Shown here in pieces: positions 48,866 through 59,756 of a DNA stretch of 64,000 nt (positions within the stretch are counted from its first letter, which is position 1; every line of letters begins with the position of its first letter). The DNA is from Chromobotia macracanthus. Taxonomy: Eukaryota; Chordata; Actinopteri; Cypriniformes; Botiidae. Location of the stretch: NCBI GenBank assembly GCA_036877525.1, contig JAZGTH010000107.1:1538501-1602500 (forward strand), in the 5' to 3' direction. The position numbers were made by a program, and so were the translations under genes. Under the pieces are notes generated by a model, which worked only from the letters and a program-made list of their open reading frames with translations, was not told where the DNA came from and did no database searches.

Positions 48866-51800
48866 CTAATGGAAATAAAAAAACATGAGAAAATTCACAG
48901 CTCAACAAAGTGACATGTTAATCTTCATGGCCTGCATGAAACAGACCTGTTGGCAGGTATCACACTTGTATGGCTTTTCTCCACTATGAGTTCTCTTGTG
49001 TCTTTCCATGTGATACTTTTGAATGAAACGCATGTTGCACTGATCACAGCTGAATGGCTTCTCTCCTGGAACATGGACACACGAGAATGAAAAAATAAGC
49101 AGGCTGGATGTCAAGAACAGGAGACTAATGACCTGATTTGTAAAACTGACAATAAAAACAAAAGCTGCCACAACACATTATGTAAACAGATGGGTCAGAA
49201 ATTAGCAAATGAAAGCTGAAGTTGGTGTAAACCTAAAGAACTCACCACTGTGGATCTTTTCGTGTCTTTGTAAGAGGTATTTCTGTATGAAGCTCATGTT
49301 ACACTGAGTGCAGCGGAAAGGCCTCTCACCTGTAAGGGACACTGATGGTCAAGCATTGACTGTGTCTGAAGTAACTACAGGGGCAGCAGCACAGCATAAT
49401 GGTTTTAGTATGGGCTCAACAAGACTATCTATTTTAACTGTGTTGGCATAATTTAGTTTCCATAAATGTTGATACAAATATTTAAATGATTACTGCTGAA
49501 TTGGCTAGTCCATCAGACGGTCTCCTACAACAAATATATATTAAGAATCTATATCATAAAGCATTGTGAAATGTCAAAAATGTAAGCAGTGGCTCGCCTA
49601 TTAAGATGCTACCGAAGGCTATGTTCTAGAAGGTCATTTATCTTCTTGAGAAGTTGTGGAAGCTTCCTTTCTGTGTGCAAATTAAATGAATTAAAAAGTA
49701 CACTTTAAGTCTGCCTTTATGCGGCAATGCAAATATGATAAAACCTTCACTAAATCTGCATAACTAATTAAAAACTTATCAACTGAACTCTGTTTACCAC
49801 AGAAAAAAAATGTTTTCATTATGTATTATGCGATTGTTTGTACTTGAAATGTGGCCATTTTAGAACATGTTCCTCTTAAACTGTACTTGATTTGTGGTGC
49901 ACAGGAGAGTGAGGTCTATAGTGTGCATGAGCGCATGCTAACCTGTGTGTATAAGCACATGTCTGCGTAAATGATAGGAGCTGCGGAATGCTGCATTGCA
50001 GTGCTCACAGATGTGCGGTTTGGAGTTTGGAGACAAGCTGCCTCCATCGGGATCCAGCATCACAGACTGTGGACAAGACAGTATTTGGCATTAGACAGTA
50101 TTTGACACACACACACGCACGCACGCGCACACACACGCACGCACAATACATTGAGAATAATGGCTTCTAACAAGCTTAAATCCTCAGATTCAACAATAAA
50201 CACAGCATCTAAAAACACAAGCTGTATGTAAATGCGGTGTGTGTGTGTGTGTGTGTGTACCTTTGACTCTCCTCGTTTCCTCCGTGTCTTGCCCTCCTGT
50301 CCCTCACCATTTGACCTTCGACCTTTCCTCCCTGAGGATTCCTTTATCAGCCGCCCTGACAGCTGGAAAGACAACAAAGACGGGACTGAGAATGAATAAC
50401 AAAAAAAAATCCCTTTCAGTCACAAAAATGTTAAGTAACATGCATAGAAGGTTGAAACTAAAAATGTGTGAATGAGTACTGTGTGCTTAGTGTTTCAATA
50501 AACCATAATAGGTTTTTTTAAATGGCAACAAACACACAGAAACAAGGCAGCGCTCTATAACACACAAACTTGATGAGAGTCTAGCTTGAATATTAAAAGT
50601 ATTCCCAAATGTGTATGTGGCAAAGGCAGGGTGGTAAATCTCTTATTTACGAGCTTCTATATCTATCCCTTGAGAGAAAACGGCACTTTCCTCATTTTAC
50701 AGAGCATCTATAGAAAAACACCATACAGATTATTGAACAGCTGCACATTTAAATATAGCAATGTAAAACAAGACAGTGCTGAGAAACACTATAATCCTGA
50801 ACGAAAATAAAAAAAAAAAACAATTTTCAATCTTACATTTTTTGTCAGAAGGCTATTGTGTGTTGTATGTGATGGATGAAACAAAATAGAGTGAAGGAGC
50901 TGTCGCTGTTTTACATGAGACTTTACATGAGGGGCTAGCCAAAACAAACATTTCCCCTTCTTTTTTTAATGGCCTCCTTAACAATTTTCTCCCAAAAAGA
51001 GCATGAGAAAAAGCTCCATGATACACAAGACAGAACAAAAAATATTTTGTGTGCTCTTTTTCCATACACTCTTAGCAATAACTGTGAATTAGCATGAGTC
51101 ATGATTTTGTTTAATCTAATCACGAAAAATTACACTGTTGCCTTTGGCTACTGCACAAAGAAGAGGCAAATGCATCATCTCAATTCTTCAGCCTGATGCC
51201 CTCTCAGCCACCAGTGTGGTTGAGATGATCATTCCTTATAAATAAGTAGATAATTTGATTTATGCACTTAATACTTTGAAAGATGCTTAATTATCAAGGC
51301 AAATGTAAAGGTGCTGTTTTGAACGTGTGTGCCCTTGCCTGTTATATTTGACCTTGTCAAATCCCACTCACTCTTTCTCAGAGAAACTAGATGAGATCAC
51401 TGACAGGAAAGATGGTTTATACCCTATGGTATTACTATAGATTTTACATTCACCTTGGCTTGAGATAGGACTGTATGATTTCCATATAATCCAGACATTA
51501 AAAGGAAACCTGCCTAAATTTGTGTCCAGGAAATGTATTTTTTTATTTCAAATTTTTTCAATTTAAAATACCAGAAATGCCACAAGAAAAACAAGGAGAG
51601 AAGGCACATATGCAGCCCTCCCTGTAATAATGAACAGCACTAGTTAGATCATTTGTCTGTTACAGAAAAATTACTAGCAACAAAACGGCAGTAGAAAAAC
51701 AACAATCTGGCAAAAAAAGAAAACAAACACAGAAAAAATATTTCTTTTTGATCTTAAATGATCATTTTAATTTGAAAAACTGGAACTACTTTTTAGAGAA

Positions 51801-52432
51801 CAACGCTATGATTTGTGATTTGCTATAATAATGTGCGTAATTGAGATTTTCTGCCTTAATTCATGACTCATTTCCCTTATGTAGTTAACTTTCCAGTACT
51901 GCAACCTTGCCATATAACATTGCTTTGAAATAACTTCCATCAGATTGAAATGTACAATAACTTTGAAGGTATTTCTATAGACAGACACACTTACGTTTCC
52001 CAGGCTAAGGTCATGCACCACCAAGTTCTGATGGTTGCCCAGCGACACCTCCAGCAACTCTCCTCCACTTCGCACTCCAGCTCCACCCCCTGGGTAGAGG
52101 GGCAATCTGTAATCGTGTTCTGAAACCTTCTCTTGTTTAATGCCCATGGCATGAACATAATCACCCACACCTCCCATCATTCCCCCTATGCCACATCCAC
52201 CACCCAAGCCTCCAGCACTCAGCACTCCACCACAATCCGGTGAGTCCCTCTCCTTTTTCAAGATCATCTCGTGGGGCTGTAGGTCAGCCATAACCGTTTG
52301 ATTGGCCAGACGAGTGAAACTAGTGACAGGAGGCAGGTGGCTGAACATGAGCATGCTCGGACCAAAGCCTGGTTCCATGCCACCATTGGAGCGGAGGAAC
52401 TCATTGCCAAGTTTATCCTGGATCAGGCTCAT
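47204..52432 (-). CDS. znf281: ZNF281-like zinc-finger transcription factor (6 coding exons, complete)
   Basis: A GC-box-binding nuclear factor of the ZNF148/ZNF281 family. Exons in transcript order: 52432-51995, 50362-50261, 50066-49943, 49329-49246, 49065-48947, 48865-47204. All have AG/GT borders with compatible phases and sum to 2,529 nt (842 residues plus stop). The start lies in CACCATGA, a good Kozak context. Fingers: ZF1 Cys200-His220 (ICEHCNAAFRSSYHLRRH), ZF2 about 228-248, ZF3 about 256-276, ZF4 about 284-304 with a final Cys in place of His (FSRTDRLLKHKRTC), as in this family. Family text includes NYDDAMQFLKKRRYL, IPDEVLQSLLDHY, YQIENFAQAFGGQFKGG and the C-terminus KTPTSQSYR, which fit ZNF281 better than ZNF148. 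The early part (SMLMFSHLPPVTSFTR) also matches ZNF281. Confidence 0.92.
48947..50362 (-). CDS. znf281: znf281-like exons 2-5: basic linker and zinc fingers 1-3
   Basis: Exon 2 (50362-50261) encodes the basic LSGRLIKESSGRKGRR linker. Exon 3 (50066-49943) holds finger 1, exon 4 (49329-49246) finger 2 (RCTQCNMSFIQKYLLQRH), and exon 5 (49065-48947) finger 3 and the start of finger 4 (CDQCNMRFIQKYHMERH, then CDTCQQ). Introns fall in the TG-EKP linkers, and finger 4 is split after CQQ. Confidence 0.92.
50102..50258. repeat. Two CA/GT microsatellites flanking znf281-like exon 2 donor
   Basis: A CA/CG-rich run at about 50,106-50,144 and a GT run at about 50,237-50,258. On the transcript the second is a CA repeat that starts immediately after the exon 2 donor (AAAG then GTACACACAC). 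Confidence 0.95.
51995..52432 (-). CDS. znf281: znf281-like exon with start codon: N-terminal region
   Basis: 438 nt, phase 0. Encodes MSLIQDKLGNEFLRSNGG, PPVTSFTRLANQT, a glycine-rich middle and NHQNLVVHDLSLGN. It includes IKQEK, a likely sumoylation-type site (psi-K-x-E). The exon continues upstream as 5' UTR to about 52,528, where an acceptor (TTTTTAG) lies. That leader holds an 8-codon upstream frame (ATG at 52,526, stop included). Confidence 0.9.
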
Positions 52433-52529
52433 GGTGAAGGGGCAATACTCATAGATCTATCACACCGATGCTAATGCTGGAACAGGGGGCGATGGAGTCC
52501 ACGTCAATGCAAAGGCACCTCGCTCATCC

Positions 52530-55500
52530 TAAAAACACAACAGAGACACGAATAATTATGAGGATTTCCTATTGAATATTGATTACGGTACTGTGCAACA
52601 CATTGATACAACAACCAGGCCAGAGACAATCATTTTTATTTAATGAGAGAGTATCAGCATCAGCCATGGTTAACCGAAGTGGTCATTGCGCTTGTTGTCA
52701 GTTCCATATCTACTAAGTCAACAGATATCACAAGTTTCCCATTTGAATGTTTTTGTTATAAATTGTGTCTTGCATACACATACATATGCGAATTCCATAA
52801 TATTTACTTTCTTCCTTAATTACTTGCATTTCAAAAACTGTGTGAGTTTAAATGTGTCAGGGAGCAGTGGATCTCAACCTATTAGATTTCAATGCCCTCT
52901 CTATTGTTTACAACAATATTTGAAGGCCCGCCCCACTCACAATTTCTACCCAGAAAAATATTCTACAGCTTGGCATAACTACAAAGATGTATATATTATA
53001 AAATAATTTAAAAAAATACTAAATTTTTTTTTATTTTTAGTAATTTAAGCCATATTTAAGCCCCCCTAGTCGAGAAACACTGTCATAAAGAACCAAATGA
53101 GCTGTGTTAGTGCTAAGCGGGGCTGCTTTTAGACTTTGACCACACAGCTACATCTGTAAGTAAGTATGCTAGTAACATTTTTAGTAATATAGTAGGTCTT
53201 ATATAGTAGGTCTTAAAGTAGGAAAAATGTAAGATTTAAAACAGGCCACTGTAACAAGCGTTTAAAAAAACACTGATAGGCCTTTTTGAGGTTTGGCAAA
53301 AATGCATGGAGAAAAAGTGTGCACGTGATGTCTGACAGAAAACTCAGGGACAGTACCCATGTGCTTCTTTGATCCAATTAATAAGTGCTTAACTGGATTA
53401 ATCAAACAAGGGTTTGTAGGTCAGATACAAAAGAGAGCCAGATCACATATCAACTGCTGAACACCTCCACTATACTACACACAGCATGCCTGCCTTTCAA
53501 AAACAAACCTACAGGAAACAACTTACTGTACAGGAGTAATTAAATCAATAAAAATGCTCAAACAGGCATTTCACACTGTCTGTGTTGTACGGATGTTTAT
53601 ATGTTCTTAAAATACATGATATTCATACACTCATTCTGTGTGAATGTATTGACAGGTGAACACAGGGCAGACCTGAAGAGAAACTGGCAAATATTAGAGG
53701 CAAATGCATTAAGTCACACATGTTACTGAGATAAACTCCATTAGGGACCCAAGTTAAAGTAATTTTCAAAAAGGTGTTGTAAAACAAGAACAACTGTAAT
53801 TGTACAATCTAAATAGTAAGCAGGAGCAATTCAATAACGTCATAAAATTTCTATCCTCATGCTTAATAAAGAAGCGTTTATACACACACACATTCACTTT
53901 AGGATATTGCATATGTAAAAAAACTGGTTGGTGTTTGGTCACACGCTCTATTTCTAACGTTAAGGATTAGGTACATGTTATAAATACAAACACAGACGCT
54001 GAGCCATGTGAACTGTCTAGGACAAGGAATGTTATTGGGCTACGTGACATTCATCCTAAACGCCGACATGTTGTAGTTTACGTTGTAATTTGGACAAAAG
54101 TGTGTGTGTATAAGAGATGTCTATAGTGTTGGTTATTTTATGCGCAGGCTTATGAGTTTGAATGCGAGGCGTTTGGCTCAGCTTTGATACTGACGTCATT
54201 GAGAGCCGCACACTGCGCTTTGTTTACTACAGCGGATGAGCAGATTATCACCAATGCAAATTTAACAATCCCTAATCTTCTGAGAAAAATGACTGCGGCA
54301 GCCACCGTTGGGAGCTTTAAAGAACGTAAATACCAAATTTATGGTTAAAAACACAGTGGTAACTTGTTATTGTACATTGATTGCACAAAAATACATCATT
54401 AATAACTATAGTATTTGCACAGAAACTAGTTAACAGATCAGATTTGACGCAGACGATCACTGCAGACTTGCGCGTTTCGAGAGTGTACATATGTTTCCTG
54501 GAAGCCAATTTCTCTTCTAAGTCCAGCGCCATCCGATGATTCATACCTTTCATTTCCCTTAAAAGGCCGCTTGACTGGATGTGAACCAGATGCAATGCGT
54601 TAGTCAGAACCACGCCATGCATGTCACGTCTGAATAAGCACTTCGCATACGACACGAAACTATCAGCATCTGTCCGAACCAATTCAGGACGATATGCATG
54701 TGGTACACGAGCACGTCAAATACAAAATGTAATAGAAGAGATTTAAATCACGTCCAACTCCCTCGCAGTCTAGCTATAAACTTTCTTCTAAGAGAAAAAT
54801 GCTGTGAGTCTCAGAAACGGGAACACAATGTCCCAATACAAAGTACTACATAATGTCTTTTATCTGCTGTAAGAGCACACAGCTCTCAGTTCTTTGTCCA
54901 GAGTGCGCGCAGACGGCACGCGACGCAGATGGTATGTAAATAGCTCGCGTGCATACGTTAGCCAACTGAGCTAGCTCATCAATCAGACAGACACGAATCA
55001 TTTATTTTAGACACGCAGATCAAAGCGTGTATAAATTCAGGGGCTCAATGGCCCCACTGGCGAGAAGCACGTCTCCACGGTGCAGGTCTCTGAGGTCTGT
55101 ACCGTGAAAGTGGCCAGCGGAGTTTAAAGTTGCTGTTAGTAACGCAGGACCGTTATGGTGGAATCCATATTAATAACTTCATGCCGACTCACAAAGGCCC
55201 TCGCCGCTAACGCGCTAGCTATGAGGCTAAGCGACGCATAATAAATAAATTGGCCAAGAACAGAACATACCGTACGAACGAATTAAGTGCTGTTTATAAG
55301 AAAATATTCCCAATATTTAGTAAACACGAGTACTACACAAAGCCAAACAGTGATTATTTTCATACTGAGTGGTCATAAGAATTAATAAGAACATGCAAAG
55401 TAGGTACGATAATGTGGCTGTTCAAGCGACAGCGCTTACCCATAATAAACAGGTCCATGCAACTCCAGCGAACAATTGATGCTTCGAGTCAAGCTAAGCG

Positions 55501-55605
55501 GCTACATGCTACATTACGTCGCTGCGCTTTGTTGTCTGCCCCGCTTGCGTGCCTCTCTCCAGCGCTTCAAACTTAAATCAAAGCTCATCCCTGCGTTTCG
55601 CTTAC
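52530..55605 (-). other. znf281: First intron of the znf281-like gene
   Basis: About 3.1 kb between the predicted noncoding exon 1 donor and the exon holding the start codon. It contains a perfect cAMP-response-type palindrome TGACGTCA at 54,191-54,198. A 121-codon minus-strand frame at 54,317-54,682 has no recognised similarity. The right part becomes CpG-rich toward 55 kb. Confidence 0.5.
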
Positions 55606-55830
55606 CAGTGCATGTCCGCCGTTTGCTCTTTCTCTGTGTATATTCCCCCCTCCGACGTTTCTTTTAGTCTTCAGAGTCCAAACATTGTTCTCCGGCAGCT
55701 GCTGCGTTCCTCCATCTTGCCCGAGCGCGGGGAACTGTGGGTAGAGCGGACGGGTCCTGCGAGGAGACAGACGCTCTGATCCAGGGCATTGGAGCAGCGT
55801 CCGATAGTGAACTATAGCACCGCAGACTGG
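55606..55830 (-). promoter_or_regulatory. znf281: CpG-rich promoter and noncoding exon 1 of the znf281-like gene
   Basis: The minus strand shows a GC-rich block with a YY1-like AAGATGG (55,718-55,712) typical of transcription starts, then a transcribed segment ending at a strong donor (CACTG then GTAAGC, 55,605-55,604). The acceptor at 52,530-52,529 is the natural partner. No TATA box is obvious, as usual for housekeeping-type promoters. Confidence 0.5.
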
Positions 55831-58800
55831 ACCTAGTGGGTGCTGTTGGGAAGATTTTTACCAGCAGTCGGTGTGCACAAAACATGTTATAGATTATATT
55901 AAAGCACATAGCATCCATTGTGGATAAGTCTCATAGATGTTTATTTTCGTGTTCTTCTTGACATGGGTATATGTTTACCCAGAGTCAAATGGCTAATCAC
56001 ATTCAGGAAACAAACAAACCCTCTGCATGAACTTCTGCATTCATATATATATCTTTGAAATAGTGAATATTGCAATTACCTATTATAGGCTGCTGTGTCT
56101 AACTCAATAACTGTGTCTCTTGGAAGTATGGTGGTGTCCCTTTGGGGCCCCCAAAATGAGGACAAAGTACATCTTACTATTGTAATGCAGCTCTCAAATT
56201 AATAGCAAAGTCGTGACACAATTTAGTGAAGAAAAACAATTCCTCAAATAGCTCCTAATTAATTAGACTTTACCCTCTTTGTGAATAGAGATAGTGACTT
56301 AAAAGGAAGGCATATTAAGAGAGAAACAAAGAAAAGATGAAACATTTAAATAAGAATGGATGTTATGGTAAAATGTTCTATAAAGTGAGAGAGTTTAGAG
56401 AACAAAGCAATTCAGTTGGTGGAAAAACACACTTGCCCAAAATTGTCCTTGCCAGAGGAACAGGCTGTTCAGATACTGGCTGCCTCTCTTAATTGTCTGT
56501 TCTATGACCCTATTAGTCTAGACTCAAAGAAATAATAGAAATGATGGGTGCATTCAACAAGTAAAAGGTTTAGTAATTTTTCAACTCCTAAAAGTTTTTC
56601 TGTCCTGTCCTTTTATCCATTGTCCACAATATAACATATTACAGGCTTTTTCTTTGTTTAAAAATACACAAGGATGTTCTGTCATGGATGCATCTGTGTT
56701 AATAATGTGTTTATAATCTGTCTGTTTATTACTTGCTGTATTATTAATTCTAGAATAAGATAACAGTATATAATACTGCTCATAATCAACCATCAGAAAA
56801 ATAAAGAGAAATACATAATCATCTGCAAGAGGAATGACATGCAAAAACAAAATGTGCAACAGAAAATCTGAAACAATGGCCTAGTAATGGTGAGAGAAAG
56901 AACTAATGTGAGAAGATTTCTTTCCATTGTTGTGGTGGTTAATCCAGGCTCAGTTTTGAACTAACAGACCATGATTGGTATTTAAGGAAACTCGACAGGT
57001 CATGTGATATGATGTACATGTCATCAATTCTTAGAGCTTATTTATTATTCAAGAGTGTGTAGTGTGTCTGCATCTTTTTATCTCTTCCTGTTTTTCTACA
57101 TCCATCAATAATTTTCATATCCAACAGTATCTAAAGCGCTGTGTGATATCATCTGTTTTTTTAATTTTGTACTGCATTTTATTTAGGCTGTCATGGAGAA
57201 GAGTTTATAAGAATCAAAACTTTCTGTGCCTTGACCGTAGGGCCAGTGGTTCATTGTAGGAAGGATCATGCTATCTATCACCAAACATAAACAAATTCAT
57301 ATTTATGCATAAATTCATTTTGAATACTGTTTGGATTGAAAATAAGTCTACTTATCTTAGTCCTCTAATAACATTCATGGACGTACACAATCTCAAAACC
57401 ACCACAGGCACTGCTCAATAATTCATAATTACTATAATTCATTCCTCTGATAAATGTATTTAATACATTTTTAATCCACGGGTGAGGCAAATACAGAGAG
57501 GATTCATCTACAAGAGTTTTTTTCATTTTTATCCATTATTCCTTAAAGCCAGACCAGTTATCATTACTTGGGAATATGATGATCTTTAATATAATGCACA
57601 AATAGCTGGGATATACTGTGATGCAGTATTTCACATCCAGTCTGGCCTGATAGTAGCCCATATATCTGAGACTCCCCAAAGGAGCAAACAGAGAGCGAAT
57701 GAGAATGCAGTTTCAAATTTCTCCACTCAAGTAATAACTGCACAACAGCCAAAAATAAGCTATTATGTTGGTGGGAATATTATGTTTATGTGTCTCTATT
57801 ACAGTTATGAGTTATATGTTTAAAAAAAGACAAAAGACACATCCTGCTGCTCATATTACTCCACTATACTGAAATATGTAAGCCTCATGGCTTGTGGGCT
57901 ACATGTTTAGTTAAAAGCATTTTGACATAATTACTGTTATGCCATTATTTCAGTGGACTTCAAGCTGTAGGGTTAGGGCAAAATAAAGATCTTATCTTTT
58001 TGCAAAGATTTTAGATATTACTGTTATTTTTGTTATTATGCTATGTACAATTGTTGCAGGTTGTTATGGTACAAATATATATTATACAACATTTTGTATT
58101 ACTATCAATTGTGTTTGGTGAAGTGTGTGCTTACTTATATCTTAGTCAGCAGATGGCGCGATTTTATTTGATAAAGTGACTGCAAAGCAGAAAGTTTGAT
58201 TGAAGAATAGAGATTTGAGTAGCCAATCAAATACAACACTTTAAAACAAAAGACTGTATCTACTTTAAAAGCGCACCGCTGTAGTCAATTGAGCTGTTGC
58301 AATATTTATATATATATAATTTAATATATAACTGGAAATGTAATCGTCTCGCCAATACTATTCTCTCTACTAAACAGACGTTTGTTTGTTCATTGTTATT
58401 GTAACCTACATCTTAGTAAATTTAATATTTTCATTATATTTTTCAGCAGGCTAAACACTGTTTATGAAGACTCATAGACCATAGAATATATTTGATCCTA
58501 GGTTTTCATTTTCACGTGGGGAAATTTGATCCCCACAATGCAGACCCTCCATATGACCACCACCACACGCACACACATCTCTATTTCAGCATCTTTTCTA
58601 GTGTGGAAAATAATATTTCACAATCCCCCTCCCACCCGTCTCTCATACCCCCTCTCTCTCTCTCTTTTATTCTCCTGTTCATGCCATATTACGTGCAGGG
58701 GAGCGGTGAGTGCACAGAGAACAACCCGTGCGCTCAACACGGACCTCCAGGGGACCTTGGCACAGAAAATAGTATAGTAGGCAATACTTGTATAGTGACA

Positions 58801-58900
58801 TTTATGTAAACTGATGTTACAGTAGGCATGCATTGTCAGTTCTTACCCGAGTATGTTTCACTATTAAGTTTAGCTCTTGATTTGAGGAAAAAGTTAGGAG
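55831..58900. other. Intergenic spacer between divergent znf281-like and kcnj3 promoters
   Basis: No coding sequence recognised. AT-rich with short TA runs (about 58,308-58,330). The two flanking genes are transcribed away from this spacer. Confidence 0.55.
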
Positions 58901-59087
58901 AGAGGCGAAAGAGCTGCGTTTTAAGTTGACTCATACTGACGCGGTGAATACGATCCAACCTTGTCATTTTTTAACCTTTTCATCCGCTTTCGCAAATAAA
59001 AAGGCATCAAAGCTATGCTACAGAGAAAGTAAGCGGTTTTTAAAAAATACAACGTACCGGTTTCAATGAAACAAATGCGCTGAAGTT
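58901..59087 (+). promoter_or_regulatory. kcnj3: kcnj3 5' UTR and probable proximal promoter
   Basis: The sequence just upstream of the kcnj3 ATG becomes richer in CpG (for example gacgcggtgaatacg and tccgctttcgc). The ATG context is gaagttATGG, with G at +4. I cannot place the start site. Confidence 0.35.
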
Positions 59088-59756
59088 ATGGCTGCGCTTA
59101 GGCGTAAATTTGGAGAAGATTATCAGGTGGTGAATACGAACAGAGGCGCGACTTTCTCCGGCGCACCGGTGAAGAAGAAACGCCAGCGCTTCGTGGAGAA
59201 GAACGGCCGCTGCAACGTCCAGCACGGGAACCTTGGTGGAGAGACCAGTCGATATTTATCGGACCTGTTCACAACGCTGGTGGACTTGAAGTGGCGCTGG
59301 AATCTGCTCATTTTCATTCTCACATATACCATAGCCTGGTTGGTCATGGCCTCAATGTGGTGGATCATTGCATATATAAGAGGGGACTTAAATCATGGCC
59401 ATGACGCGTCTTACACTCCTTGCGTAGCCAATGTTTACAACTTCCCATCAGCGTTCCTCTTTTTCATTGAGACCGAGGCGACCATTGGTTATGGTTACCG
59501 CTATATAACCGAGAAGTGCCCCGAGGGTATTATTCTGTTTCTGTTCCAGTCTCTGTTGGGTTCAATAGTGGACGCGTTCCTCATCGGCTGTATGTTTATT
59601 AAGATGTCTCAGCCCAAGAAGCGCGCAGAGACGCTCATGTTCAGCCAGGACGCGGTGATCTCACAGCGGGACGGAAAACTCTGCTTAATGTTCCGCGTAG
59701 GCAATCTGAGGAACAGCCATATGGTGTCCGCGCAAATCAGGTGTAAACTCATAAAG
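59088..59756 (+). CDS. kcnj3: Kir3.1 (GIRK1) first coding exon
   Basis: G-protein-gated inward-rectifier potassium channel subunit of excitable cells. The exon encodes 223 residues in phase 0 and ends at AAG then GTGAAA, the position where I recall human KCNJ3 exon 1 ending. Residues 1-10 (MAALRRKFGE) and RQRFVEKNGRCNVQHGN are Kir3.1-specific. First membrane segment about 72-95, pore helix and filter TIGYGY at 132-137, second membrane segment about 148-173 with Asp162 at the rectification site, and the start of the cytoplasmic domain with QPKKRAETLMFS. Phe126 in the pore helix is the Kir3.1 residue (human Phe137) linked to poor homomeric function. The N-terminus is about 11 residues shorter than human. 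The remaining exons lie beyond the window. Confidence 0.96.

Noticed and set aside
54317..54682. 121-codon minus-strand frame in znf281-like intron 1
   Set aside because: No recognised domain or codon pattern, and no splice site linking it in frame to the next exon. Kept only as a note near the CRE.
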